This document shows, one piece after another, positions 34,957 through 47,669 of a DNA stretch of 64,000 nt (position 1 is the stretch's first letter; each line of letters begins with the position of its first letter). The DNA is from Phaeotremella fagi (lineage: Eukaryota > Basidiomycota > Tremellomycetes > Tremellales > Phaeotremellaceae). Under the pieces are notes generated by a model that made no database searches, was not told the origin of the DNA, and saw only the letters and a program-made list of their open reading frames with translations. The stretch covers positions 1,116,001-1,180,000 of the forward strand of contig BCHU01000004.1 in NCBI GenBank assembly GCA_001599715.1, read 5' to 3'. The position numbers and the translations under genes were made by a program.

Positions 34957-36060
34957 TGGGATTGTTGTTATTTGTTATTATGATGATATGTTATGAATGA
35001 ATGTTGCTATTATATGATATATTTTGTTTTACTCTATGAACGGATTTCCGTTGTCACGACCAACTTTTGTCCAGCTTTTCGACTCGCTCGAAAATACCAC
35101 GTGGATTCGGCCTAAACATCCGAATCGTTTCAAGAACAATAAATTTAATGACGTGGGTATTATTTGGGATTTTTGATAAGAGATATTATAGTGTATGCTT
35201 ATCAGCACGTGATCACGTTCTTCGTTCCTGGCTAAATCAATTTTAGCCCTAGCTAGCGAAGATGTTGTAAGATAGATGCTAGATCCTACTGCATTCTGTC
35301 AGGTTACAGTATAAAGCGACTCCATGTATTCATATATACGTATGCATGCTTGTTAGTACACCTACCTATACCTGCAATAGTCCAAGTAGTCTATACTACT
35401 ACGTGCCATAGGCGCAGGAGTGAATCGCACTGATTGATTCCAAAGAAAGAAAGAACGCCAGAGATCGGCGCTCCGATTGACCTGCACTGCCGTTATCGCA
35501 CCATTTGTTGTTAAATTTGTTCGAATGAGAAAGGGATTCAAAGGATTCTAAAGCTGTGAAGATGATAGATGTCCTCATGCGAACGAGAATTAATCGAACC
35601 AAATAGCATCCATCCATCCACTGCGAGCTACACTGCAAAAAAACGAGTTATATCCGTACTTGCGTCATTTGATTTGAATCTAGTTCTAAGCTGGAGATAG
35701 ACAGGTTACAGTGGTCAGGGTCAAAAATACATAACAAAATTCACATAACCAATTCAAAACTTCATCAGGCGTATTCTATTTTCATTATCTCTATCTTTAT
35801 CTATTCATTTAGATACGGATTAACATTCTATTCGTTTCTTCTACTCTTTCTACATCCTACGTTGTATATATATAACTCCACTCAATCTACCTCTGGAGGT
35901 CAGAACGATCACAGTTCATTTACTTCTCGGTGGATATCCACTTTGGCTTGAATCCTTGTTATCAGTTTAACAGTATTCGGATTGTCGCACCGTCAACCGA
36001 TCCATTCTTCACTCAAAAGTCACATCATCCTAAACCAAAACCAGATATAACCTCTACAAG
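34957..36060. promoter_or_regulatory. Divergent promoter region with two CACGTG boxes
   Basis: Between the aspartokinase gene (minus) and the arrestin gene (plus). CACGTG boxes lie at 35098-35103 and 35206-35211. The second is part of a perfect 12-bp palindrome ACGTGATCACGT at 35207-35218. Both are within about 260 bp of the aspartokinase start and are candidate Cbf1-type sites, plausible for a methionine-branch enzyme. Nothing else recognised; short frames look like chance. Confidence 0.45.
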
Positions 36061-38895
36061 ATGCCTCCCTGGTACTCCAATCACAGTTCCCAATCTGGGT
36101 CAATAGGACACTCCCTCCCAGGATCCGCACCACCTTCACGACCATCCTCACCGGTCCGATCAACGTCGCGAACGCATGTTCCTTTGGCCATCAACGTTCC
36201 ATCCCGAGAGGGGACACTGGATTCAACAGATCCTTTAAGCGATTATTTCTCTGTTCCACCTTCATCAGCGAGTTCTCTATCTCAACCTCTGTATGGTCCA
36301 TATTCAGTCTCATCGGATCACATGTACGGTGGTGGAAGTGGTCATCAGACTCCCGGAGGTAGTTATTTCGCTGTATCTCCTTTAGAGATCTCTCTCGATT
36401 CGGAGCATTTGGTTTTACGTGGTCAAGGTGGAGATATGAATCCAGCTTATCTTTCTGGTCAAATCGTTTTAAATTTACCTGAATCTACTAACATCAAGGA
36501 GATCGTTATGAATCTAACTGGGAAAGCTAAGGTTCAATTCAGTGAAGGTTCTGGGTAAGTCCATACCCTTTAAATCTCTCAAGACATGATTCTGATCTAT
36601 CTTAGAACTGGATCCAGAAACCATCATTACTCCCATCCAATTATTTCTCATGATTGGTCTTTCCTAGAAGGTAACAAGAAACATACACATACCCTCAAAG
36701 CTGGTCGTCATACTTTCCCATTCTCTTTCACCATCGATGGAAATTTACCGTCAACCGTTAGGACTTACTCAGGAGACGCTTTCATCACTTACAAACTCCG
36801 AGCTACAGTTGTACGATCAGGTCTAGCCAGTAATTACACCGCAACCAAAGGTTTCACGCTCTGTCGAACATTCACCCCTGAAGCTCTTGAATTCAATCAA
36901 ACGTTGGAGATCGAAAACACATGGCCAGGAAAAATCATGTATTCCCTCACATTACCACATAAAGCCTTTGCTGCTGGTGACGATATCCCCGTGATAGTTA
37001 AATTCATGCCTCTGGCCAAAGGTGTTCGAGTCATCTCAGTTTCCTCAGTCTTGAAAGAATACACTTTGGTTCATACGAGAAACTCTTCACATCCCGATGC
37101 CAGAGTTGCCGCTTGTGTCAAACATGAATTGAAGAATGGTAAAGCTTACGAAGTACCCAGTGAAACTTTTTATCCAAAACCTCCAGCTGGTTTCGTTCCC
37201 GAATTCCATCAAACTCCAAGTTTCAATCCAGGTTTAGGTTTAGATAGTTCGTCATCAAGAAGAGAGAGTTACGCCAGTTCAACTCGTATCTCTAGTTTAC
37301 ATGATTCAGCAACTCAGTCAAGTAATCCCAGTCCAACTAGAACTCCTATGCCACCTAGGAATCGTACTTTACCTAATGTATGGGGTGATCGACCGGCCGA
37401 CAGTTTCTTCCCTGGTCAAGCTGAATCTTCAAGTTCCAATAACGCAGTAGCTGGTTCTTCAACTGGTAATGAAGAATCTGCAGAAGAAGAGGATATCGAG
37501 ATTGGTGATGACGAGGTTAATACATCCTTGATTATCTCTGTACCATCTTGGACAACACCTTCACACGGTATTCATCCAGTTTTCGTCACCCATAAAATCA
37601 AATGGTCGTGTTCGATCTCAAATCCCGATGGACACATTTCAGAATTACGTTGCGCATTACCTATTCACATTATCGATAATTCGTTGATTGACGAAGCTCA
37701 TGCTTCAGGTTTACAAACTCGTACCTTACTTTTCGGTGGTAACGCTGATGAAACTCAACAAATCGATTTACCAAGTTACAGTAATCACGTTTATGATCGT
37801 GTAGCTGTTGCTGATTCGGGAACATCATCATCTGGATACATGGCCAGATCGGTTCATGCAACACCAATGCATTCGCCTAATGGACAAACACCACCTCATT
37901 CTAGACCACCTTCTCGACCTGGATCCCCAACTCGCGGAATGAGTTCTACATTAGGTGACGTACCGCCTCGACCTCAACTCTCGTCCTGGGCAGATTCGGA
38001 ATTGCTGTTGTCGTTAGGTGGACTGAATACCAATCCGAATTCCCATGAAAGCTCACCAGGAGAGACACCACCCGATTCGAGAGGACCTTCAAGACCTCAT
38101 AGTCGAGCAGGTAGTCGTTCAGGTAGAAGTAGTAATGTAGGCAGTAGAGCTGGCAGTCGTGCATCTTCACCTGAAAGATCTCAACCACAATCCCAATCTT
38201 CATCTTATGTTGGATCTTTCGGAAATCATATGAACGACGATTCGATTCATCGACCGATACCCGATAGAAGAGGTTCAGGTTTCCTCGGTCATCTTCATTT
38301 ACCTTCTTTACATAAACCGATCAAACCTTTATCCGCATTTGGTCACGGTCAAAAGAATCCTATCCTTCGTAACGGATCTTCAGCTAATCTAGTTCCTGAA
38401 CGTGCAACGGGAATGGCTGGAATCACGAGAAACGCGTTGTCGTTCACTAATCTTGGATCTGCTTCGAATGGACATGCGAATGGAAACGGTCACGCCAACG
38501 CTAACGGTGGTGAAAGAGTATCGTTCGCACCTACCACATCGTTCGAGAGGAATCCTGAACCAAGACATCGAACGAGATTTCAAATTGATGGACCAGAGAC
38601 ACCTGGTACGGATGAGGTTGTGGATCCGTTATCCCAAGTCCCGTCTTATGCCATTGCATCGAGAGGTTTCTTGGGTGGTGGAGTTACACCGATAGCGTTG
38701 GATTTACCAACGTACGACGCTTCTGAGACTTTGGAGAGAACTAGATCAGATTTAGATCTTGCTGGTATCAATAGAGCTAGAAGTGATTCGGCTTTGGTCG
38801 CTTTAGGTGCTAACGCTGCTGTTGAAGCTGAGGAGAGAGCGGAGGTGGAGGCGGAAGGGGAGGGACAGGGACCGGTTGTTGAGACAGCCGCTTAG
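36061..38895 (+). CDS. Arrestin-related trafficking adaptor (ART family)
   Basis: Adaptor linking plasma-membrane transporters to the Rsp5-type ubiquitin ligase for endocytosis. Two exons (36061-36554, 36606-38895) give 927 aa. The arrestin N domain spans roughly residues 110-290, with GQIVLNLPESTNIKEIVMNL, then GRHTFPFSFTIDGNLPSTVR and FITYKLRATVVR. The arrestin C domain follows, with WPGKIMYSLTLPHKAFAAGD and VISVSSVLKEYTLV, and resumes after a disordered insert at ISVPSWTTPSHGIHP. Ligase-docking LPxY motifs are LPSYSN and LPTYDA. The C-terminal third is Ser/Arg/Gly-rich, a likely phospho-regulated region. No membrane segments. Confidence 0.9.
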
Positions 38896-39790
38896 TTTGG
38901 AAAGAGAGGTGCCTTTATAGAAGAGGTGGGATAAGGGAGCTGTGTTTACAAGGAGGGTTTAGTCGTTGTGCTTTGCTTTGGCTGTTTTTTTTTTTGGCCT
39001 GTCTAAATTTCTGTTTTTCTTTTATTTTGGTTACTGGAAAAATTAAATCAATCGAACAGACTTTCTTCATAACCTTTTCTTCTGGATATATCAAGCTTAT
39101 AACACCTCGCTCATAGATTTTTTTTTTTCATTTTTATCGTAGTGTTCTTAACAACTCAAGTATCAGTACATGATCATAATAATGCATATAGATGTCGTTC
39201 AACCATAAATTAACACAAGTTTAAAAGTGAAGTGAAGGAAAAATGGCAGCGCCACAATTCTTAACGGATTAAGTTTAGAATACAAAAGATGAAATGGCTC
39301 AACCGACGTTACAATGATTTAAACCTTTTGTAACCAGCCATTTTTCGTTTCGGTCTTGAAGAAACCGTTTTTGCTGCTAGTATGCTAGCAATGCTAGTTC
39401 TTACCCCAGTACCATTTCTTTGGATGGGACTGAGATGGCGTTCGGGACTTTTGGTCGATTTGGTTCTGCTTTGATGCCTGGTCGCAGTTGTAGTTCGTTT
39501 TGAAAGACGTCAGTCGATCAACCTTTTGGCCCTGATTCGATACTTATACAGTAACTTACTTCCAGAATCCAGCGGCGAAGATTAAATTTGATATCAGAGA
39601 TAGAGCTCTTACCTTTCTACATCCATCCTTTTAGAGCCAGTCTCTTATTCTTTTCTTCAATTTGTAAAAACCTCCAAAAGTCTATCATCCACACCCCTAA
39701 ACTTTGGGACTCAGATCCATCACTCTTCGTGACACCAGGAAAATATATACATACACTCTCGGGGCAGGTCCTCCACCACACTCTCTAACC
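38896..39790. other. Intergenic region between arrestin and chitinase genes
   Basis: 3'UTR of the arrestin gene (a T-run near 38987) and 5' region of the chitinase. A basic 66-codon open frame on the minus strand (39309-39509) could be part of a small spliced gene but has no recognised family. Otherwise nothing seen. Confidence 0.45.
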
Positions 39791-41902
39791 ATGACATCTC
39801 CAACCGCCCTTTTCCTCCTTCTATCCACATTGATAACCTCAACCACGGCTAATCACAACAATCTCCCTCGGAACGTTCATCAGAAACATGGTCAACATCT
39901 CGATCAACGTAAACTACCTATCACGGCGACTACCACTGTGGTAGTCGAGATGACGAGGACTGAGACTGTTTGGGTTGCCCCCACCGGTGGTCAGGTTGTA
40001 TTAATGCCTTCTGGGTTACCTGATACATCTTCATCAGATTCAGCTGTAGCTTCAAGTTCAGTTGATCCCTCCTCCGCTTCTTCAATAGTTTCGAGCTCTT
40101 CCTCGATCTCTTCTGGTTCACCTTTCATCACTTTGGATCAGGAATCGAGCTCTTCAGTTATTTCCTCCGCAACGATAACATCGTCGAGTTCAGCTGTTAC
40201 TTCAACTTCAACTTTGGCTTCGGCTTCGAGCTCGAGCCCAAGTTCAAGTTCTAATGCGCTGACTAACGAAACTAGTAGTTCGACATCTTCGGATTCAGTT
40301 TCTTCCTCGTCGATGGTCTCTTCGTCTTCAATCGCTTCTTCCACCCTCTCCTCGTCGATTGTCAGTTCATCTTCAATCGCCTCGTCTACCCTCTCCTCAT
40401 CGATGGTTTCAAACACCTCCACCCCCTCCAGCACCCTCTCCTCCTCTTCCTTCATCTCCTCCTCAACCCTCTCATCCTCCTCATTCTCAAACACCTCAAT
40501 CGCCTCAAGCACCATCGCCTCTTCGACCAAATCATCAACTTCCTCTTCAGCCTCTTCAACTTCCACCTCAACCCTAGAAACCCTAGGTTCAAGACTCATG
40601 AACGCCTACTACCCAGATTGGTCAGGTTGGTATCTAGCGCCCGAATCAGTCGATTGGTCAAAATACGACGTTATAGATTTCGCGTTCGCCCTCCCAACCT
40701 CTAATTTCGGTCTTGAATTCACTCAAGACGATTCAGCAGATCTTCTCACTAGATTAGTGAAAACAGGTCACGCCGCCGGTAAACGTGTAAAACTTTCTAT
40801 CGGTGGTTGGACAGGTTCGACTTATTTCTCAACGATCTGTAGTAGTTCATCAAACAGGAAGACTTTTATCAAAAATATCATGGCGGCGTATAACGAATAT
40901 AACCTTGATGGGATTGATATCGATTGGGAATATCCTGGAATTCAGGGTGCCTCGAGTAACGCCGTTTCTGGATCTGATTCAGCTAATTTCTTATTGTTCT
41001 TGACTGAGTTAAGGGCTGCTTTACCAACGGGTGCTTTGATCAGTACGGCTACTCAGGTTTGGCCGTTTGCAGATTCAAACGGTAATCCAATGAGTGACGT
41101 TAGTGGTTTCGCCGCTGTTATCGATTGGATCTTGATCATGAATTACGATGTTTGGGGATGTAAGTTGTCTTTCATCCTTTCAGTTGATTGTTCGGTTGAC
41201 TTACATGTTTTTATAGCTTCTAGTACACCAGGTGCTAACGCCCCTCTTTCTGATGGATGTGGAAATTCTTCTCAACCACTCGCAAACGCCTACGCTGCAG
41301 TTAGTAGTTGGACATCAGCCGGTATGCCAGCAAACCAAATTACATTAGGTGTACCAGCGTAGGTCCAAATCCTATCCTACTGTTATCCAAACTGATCGAA
41401 ACATTCAGATACGGATATCTCCAAGCTTCAACCGCTACCCAACTGAAAGATCGTCGTGGATTATCTGCACCAGTCAAAAGACTCCATGGCGATAACCACG
41501 GTCGTGGAAGTTATCTCACTGTTTATAACGATAATGGAGGTTCCACCGATGGACAGGTCATGTTTGAAGAATTGATTTCTCAAGGTGCAATTACGTTAGA
41601 TTCAAGTTCGGGTTCGTACGTTGGTGCAAACGGTTTCGTCAGAGAATGGGATAGTTGTTCGAGCACCGTATGTGACATTACATCTCTCATAATTACAATA
41701 TTGATACAACTTATAGCCATGGCTCCGATCTTCCCAATCAGGCCAAATCGTAACCTACGACGATCCACAATCAATGTCACTCAAAGGTCAATTCGCAGCT
41801 CAAGCTGGTATAAGAGGTTGCAACGTTTTCAGTATAGATGGTGATTGGACTGGTTCAACTTTCCCTCTGACTGATGCTGTTAGATCTGGTATGGGTATAT
41901 AG
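39791..41902 (+). CDS. Secreted GH18 chitinase with N-terminal Ser/Thr-rich stalk
   Basis: Endochitinase acting at the cell wall or outside the cell. Four exons (39791-41159, 41217-41358, 41409-41667, 41717-41902) give 651 aa. The start at 39791 begins a signal peptide (MTSPTALFLLLSTLITSTTA); an upstream in-frame ATG at 39704 would bury it. Residues about 75-265 are a Ser/Thr-rich, probably O-mannosylated stalk with imperfect repeats. The GH18 barrel follows: MNAYYPDWSGWY, KLSIGGWTGS and the catalytic DGIDIDWEYP (acid Glu near residue 380), MNYDVWG and the late Trp of FSIDGDWTGS. There is no C-terminal GPI signal or chitin-binding module. The stalk precedes the enzyme, the reverse of yeast Cts1. 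Confidence 0.92.
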
Positions 41903-42198
41903 ATAAGTAGTAGTTGAACCTTGATGGTGGACTTTTTTTGTTTTGTTTTGTTTGGGCAGTGCCCTTTCGATTCTTTTCATGCCTTATGCATGCATTCCTT
42001 GCTTTTGTTTTTCTGCAGTGATTTCGGAATATTACCACTTCAGGTACAGGGTCGATCGTTATTTTCCTATTCAAGGGCTCCACAGACGTCAGCATAAAGT
42101 AAGCATCAAGTAAAAATAAATCTTTCGAGTATACTCGTGTATGCGGAAATAAATTTTTGAGATTCTCGATTATCTGTTTTAGAATTTAGATATAAACG

Positions 42199-44552
42199 AT
42201 GGAACGATTAGAAGATCCAGAGAATACTACTACTCCAACCAATGGTAACGGCGTTAGTGGCAATAGAGAAATTAAAGATGAAGCGGCGTTGTTCGCTAGT
42301 CCATTACCGATCGTCGGTGATCGAAAAACAACAACAAGGAAAGAAATTTGGGTAGGTAGTGTGATACACTTTACTTTCATTAGATTTTCATCGTTGATCA
42401 CTTTAGTCCTGGTATTTGTATTATGTTGGCAACTCTGGTCTGGGTATGTTTTTTTTTTCTTCGGATATCAGATGTTTTCATCGTGCTAATGTTCTCTTGG
42501 TAGGACCGTTCAATTTCGCCATTTCAGCATGGCAGAATTTGTTGTACAGCGCAGGCTGGGATCCTGCTTTCCCAGCTGGTACCGTACCCTGCGGTACTGG
42601 GGATTGTAATTTAGTAGCATTCGGTCAAGAACGAAGTAGTAAGTTTCAATTCACCTTTTGCGGAAGATACCAAGAACAGTTATTGACTATTGATTATCTC
42701 CTAGTCAACTCCATCGTCCTTATCACTAATGGACTTTCATTCGCTCTTCAAGCAGTTTTGTTTTTCATGGTTGGTTCATTGGCTGATTACGGAGTTTGGA
42801 GACCGCATATCACTACTGCGTTCACTATTGTTGCTTGGGCAGTCAGTTTCGCTTGGTTAGGTGTAGAGACTGCTGATAAGTAAGTTTTCCGTTTTCTTTC
42901 CTCAGTTCGAGTTCTGATAGGACATTTGATTTTAGATGGCAAATTGGAACTGGACTTTATATAGTTGGTTTAATAGGTTATCAAGGAGCTTTAACTTTCT
43001 GGACGGCAGCTTTCCCTGGTTTAGCTAGGGATATGCCAGAGTTGAAAGAGAGTGAGGAGAAGCTAGCAGCTGGTTTAACTGAGTATGTTGATTCTTTATC
43101 ATTGATTATCTTCTTCAACGATTGACTTACTTCTAGTCAAAAAACCCATGATACGAAGGACATGTTGATGCGAAATCGTTTATCCAACGTTTCATTTTTC
43201 GTCTGTTCGTTTGGTGAACTTATAGTTCTGGCTATTTTGGCTGGAATCTTGGAAGGTGTCATTAACGATGATCCGGATAGTAATACTAGAGCTTTGAGTA
43301 TTGTTTGTGCTTATAGTGCTGGAGTATGGAGTGAGTTGTTTTGTGGTTTCGGATAAGATTTTGGGCTGATAGATGATAGTTCTTTGTGCGATTCCTTGGT
43401 TACTTTTCGAACAGTATCGTCCTGGCCATAAATTACCTCCTAGAACAAATTATATTACAGTTGGGTAAGCTCACGTTTGTGATTGTGTGTTCAAACTTTT
43501 GAGCTCATGACGATCAGGTTCAAACAGGTTTACCACGCTTTCAAACTATGTTTCAGGTTGAAACAGACTTTCATCTACCTTGTAAGTTGTAGCTTTTACT
43601 TCACGTGCGTGTGGTGTACTGACTTGTATCTTAGGCTGCATATTTTCTCCTTGGTGATTGTTTAAATACCGTTGGTAAGTTTTTACTTTTGTAGAACTGA
43701 ATCAGGATCTAATTAACATCTGCGCAGTTACTGTTATTGCAACTCTGCAAAATGAGGTCGTATCTTACGACACGAAAACGCTCAATTAGTGAGTATCGAA
43801 AGACATCAATAATTGACAACGTACAGTCTTTTGATTGATGGAATAGCCGCTCAAGCTATCGGGTGAGTTCAACCAATACAGTACAACTTGAACACAGCTG
43901 ATAACATTATTTCTAGAATTGGAATCTTCTGGCTAGTCCAAAAAAGATTCACCATCAGAACCAAAACAATGTTATTGTTCGTGAGTATTTTTGTTAGTTG
44001 AATTAGTTGAATTATTGATCCTTCTACAGAACGCATTCTGGATCTTGGTACTTTGCGCCTGGGGATGTATTGGGATTACCCAAACTTCATTTGGCTTCCA
44101 TAACGCCTGGGAATTTTGGGCTTATCAGGCATATTATGGTATAGCTGTTTGTCCATGGTATGCCATCTCTCAAACTATGATTTCAGAAGTTGTACCAAGG
44201 GGTAAAGAGGTATGTCAATCACAACAACCTAACAACAACTAAACCAAAGTAGTTTCTATTCTTCGCCCTGTTTTCAATTATCGGTAAAACCTCATCGTTC
44301 ATTGGACCGTTCGTTTCAAGTGCGATCATCGATGATTCAGGTAACACCAACATGCCGTTCACTTTCTTACTTTGTTTGGGAACTGTCGCGGTTGGGATAC
44401 TGTTTTGTGTGGACGTCGATAAATCTAGATTGGAATGTCGGAGATATCTCGAAGAAGAGGCTGTTAGGGTTTATGGAATTGATTCATCTGAACTGTTGGT
44501 TGTTAGGGATGAAATGGATGGGGTGACACCTGTTGTTTATGAGAATAAGTAG
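42199..44552 (+). CDS. ATG22: Atg22-family vacuolar amino-acid effluxer (MFS-like)
   Basis: Multi-spanning protein of the Atg22 family; yeast Atg22 releases amino acids from the vacuole after autophagic breakdown. Fourteen exons, each fitted by frame, give 556 aa. After a polar N-terminus comes KEIWSWYLYYVGNSGL, matching the family's W-x-Y-x-x-AN start. Later blocks are VNSIVLITNGLSFALQAVLF, YIVGLIGYQGALTFW, FLLGDCLNTVVTVIATLQNE, GIGIFWLVQKRF and AISQTMISEVVPRGKEFLFF, then IGKTSSFIGPFVSSAI near the C-terminus. These last two are the most diagnostic. The tail is acidic and cytosolic. Several exons are tiny (36-40 nt). Relatives may also localise to the plasma membrane. Confidence 0.85.
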
Positions 44553-44771
44553 ATGGATATTACTTGTAGAATAGATATATCTTGTCTTTCGTTCTCTCTA
44601 CTTTACTGGATGAATCTCGGTAAACCCGGTATTGACCGCCGTTTTGTAGACCGAGTGTAAGCGTTAAGCGAAGGGTGGTTGGTTACCCAGCTGACTTCTA
44701 CACGCTGCCAGGACAAACAGACAGTTAGATCTCTTTATTCTATTCATCTTACTACACACCAACCCACTACC

Positions 44772-47305
44772 ATGCTTCGCTCACTACGTAAACTACCCTC
44801 AATCAGACAATACGCCTCAGCGGCAACAGCAACATCCACCTCAACTTCCACTTCAACCTCACTACCAACCCTATCTCCTTTAGCACTCAAAGCAGCAGAA
44901 GAAGTTTCTTCAAAATGGAAAGGAACCAGTGCCAGTGGTGGTAAAACAAAGAACTACATTGGTGGAGAGTTCGTAGAAAGTAAAACAGATAAATGGTTGG
45001 AAGTTAGGGATCCAGTGAGTCATCCTTTTCATCACTGCTTGATGACCTAAACTGATTCTTGTAGAGTACACAATACGTCGTCAACTATGTCCCAGAGACT
45101 ACTGGGGAGGAGTTCAAAGCTGCTTCAGACGCTGCTAGTCAGGCTTTCAAAACTTGGTCGCAGACTAGTATCATGCGTCGGCAACGGGTCATGTTTGAGT
45201 ATGACATCTGTAACATCGTTTCGAATATAAGCTGATGATACTCTAGATTGCAACATTTGATCAGGCAACATACACCTGATATAGCGAAATCAATAGTTCT
45301 AGAACAGGGTAAAACATTCGCTGATGCTCAAGGAGATGTTGGTCGTGGATTACAGGTGGGGAGAGATTTGGTTGATGATCTCAACTTGTGCTGATCGATT
45401 ATTCTAGGTCGTCGAAACTGCTTCAGCTATCACGTCGACTTTGTTGGGTGACAAATTAGAAGTTTCAAGTGATATGGATACTTATTCAAGAAGATTACCA
45501 CTTGGCGTTACAGCTGCTATTACACCTTTCAATTTCCCTGCGATGTAAGCTATTGATGTTGGTTTATGTACGTTTACTGATTCAAAAATAGGATCGTTCT
45601 TTGGTCAGCTGCTCTTGCTACTGTCACAGGTATATCTCATTTCCATGGTGCTATTTGCAGACACACGCGTTGACAGATTCTTTTGATTTTAGGAAACACT
45701 TTGATCGTTAAACCCTCAGAGAGAGATCCAGGAGCTACGATGATTATTGCAGAGTTATGCGAACGAGCGGGTTAGTTGAGCGTACTTTAACTTCAAATTC
45801 AACTGACGATCCTTCTCCAGGTATGCCTCCTGGTGTCATCAATGTGTAGGTTTTTTTGGCACGTCGGTGGAAATCTGTGAATAACAGTGGTCCTCGTAGC
45901 GTTCATGGATCTGCACCAACTGTCAATCGAATTTGCGATGATCCAGCTATCAAAGCAATCTCATTTGTTGGAGGTGATAGAGCTGGGAAACATATCTATG
46001 ACAGGTGGGTCTAAAGTCGATATTCGTCTCTACATTGGTGTAGTTGTTGATGAGAGATTAGGGCTACGGCACTTGGGAAAAGGGTTCAAGCAAATTTAGG
46101 AGCTAAAAATCATGCGATTATCATGCCTGATGGTAAGTCGTTTTCGTCTATCGCCTAATTATCCTACTAAGATCGAAACTTAGCCAACATGAACCTCACA
46201 CTCAACGCTGTCGCTGGTGCAGCTTTCGGAGCAGCTGGTCAAAGATGTATGGCGTTGTCAGTCGGTAAGTCTTCCTCTTGACTGCAATTTGCTGGTTCTG
46301 ATGAGAACTTGCTGTAAAGCGATTTTCGTTGGTAACGCTAGAGAATGGATTCCTGAATTAATCGAACGTGCCAAAACGTTAAAAGTATCAGGAGGATTCG
46401 AGGAGGGCACAGATCTGTAAGTCGACTATCAAACCAGTAAACGAAAATTTAGTTTCGATACCTTTAATAGCGGACCAGTCATTTCACCTGAAGCTAAAAC
46501 CAGAATTGAAAGTTATATAGCATCAGTAGAAGAGGAAGGTGGAAAAATCTTACTTGATGGTAGAGGAGTGCAAGTTCCTGAATATCCTAATGGTAACTTT
46601 GTTGGTCCAACTGTGGTTGAATGTGTCACCACGATGAAAGCTTATCAGTGAGTGAATAGCTCTACTGCAGTCTTATTCTATAGAAACGAAATCTTTGGTC
46701 CTGTTTTGACCATCGTTTCTGCTGAAACTTTGGATGACGCTATTGAGATCATCAACGCTAATCGATAGTAAGTCAAGTTGCTTAACAGAACCAAATTCAA
46801 TACTAAACATCAAATCAGTGGAAACGGGGCTTCGATCTTTGTGAGTAAAATAGATTTTGATGGTATCACAGTTATTGATGGAGAATAGACAAACTCTGGG
46901 GCTGCAGCTCGTAGATTCGAATTATTAGCTGAACCAGGTCAAATCGGTATTAACGTTGCTGTTCCCGTATGTCATCTCAAAACTGTAAACAAAATCACTG
47001 TTTTGCTAACATCTCTGTAGGTCCCATTACCAATGTTCAATTGGTCAGGTAACAAAGGATCTTTCTTGGGTGATATCCCGTTCTATGGAAAAACCGGATT
47101 GGACTTCTATACACATCGTAAAGTAGGTCCTGGCGTAGTTTTACCACATTGGAACTGGTACTGATTCACAATTTAGACAACTACTGCACTCTGGCCTTCG
47201 GCTGATGCTATTGGAAACAGAGTATGTGTGCCATTCATCAATCTGATCACGAAACTGACGAAATGTTTTTTTTAGGCTAGCGTTCATATGCCTCAGATTC
47301 ACTAA
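44772..47305 (+). CDS. ALDH6A1: Methylmalonate-semialdehyde dehydrogenase (acylating), mitochondrial
   Basis: CoA-dependent aldehyde dehydrogenase of valine and thymine catabolism, converting malonate or methylmalonate semialdehyde to acetyl- or propionyl-CoA. About 14 short exons. The N-terminus [20 protein letters not shown] is a mitochondrial targeting peptide, followed by a short Thr/Ser repeat. Family signatures: [79 protein letters not shown] and [13 protein letters not shown]. The catalytic Cys is in [22 protein letters not shown] and [18 protein letters not shown] close the catalytic domain. All catalytic elements are present. It overlaps no neighbour and follows ATG22 on the same strand. 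Confidence 0.95.
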
Positions 47306-47669
47306 TTCGATTGTGGAGTTCAGATGATTGATTCGTTGTACGACTACATTGTAACAGTGCTATGAACATATAGTAGGAGTGTTTTTTGCCTCTTATTGTA
47401 TATGCGGGCTTCCTGAGAAAATATTAGAGACCGTTAATGACTTGAGATATTTTATACCGCCTTCTCATGGTTTCGGGAAAAGATAACTACATTTTACCTG
47501 CAGTCTTTCCAGAACGAGGAGTCTTCGACATTTGTAAGCGGAGTAGGAAGACTAGAAGACTATTGTACTTCTTTCCTAACAGAAGGCTTAGCAAAAGGGT
47601 TTTTGTTACTGATAGACTCGTTATCTTTCCCCCAAAAGTTTGATTCACAAATACAACATAAACGTCAAG
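47306..47669. other. Intergenic region, no feature seen
   Basis: A/T-rich spacer between the dehydrogenase and the unknown repeat protein. Nothing recognised. Confidence 0.5.

Noticed and set aside
39309..39509. Basic 66-codon minus-strand open frame in the arrestin-chitinase gap
   Set aside because: Has plausible flanking splice signals but no start codon in the frame's conserved part and no recognised family; too weak to call.
40138..40599. 153-codon minus-strand acidic open frame
   Set aside because: Antisense shadow of the chitinase Ser/Thr stalk.
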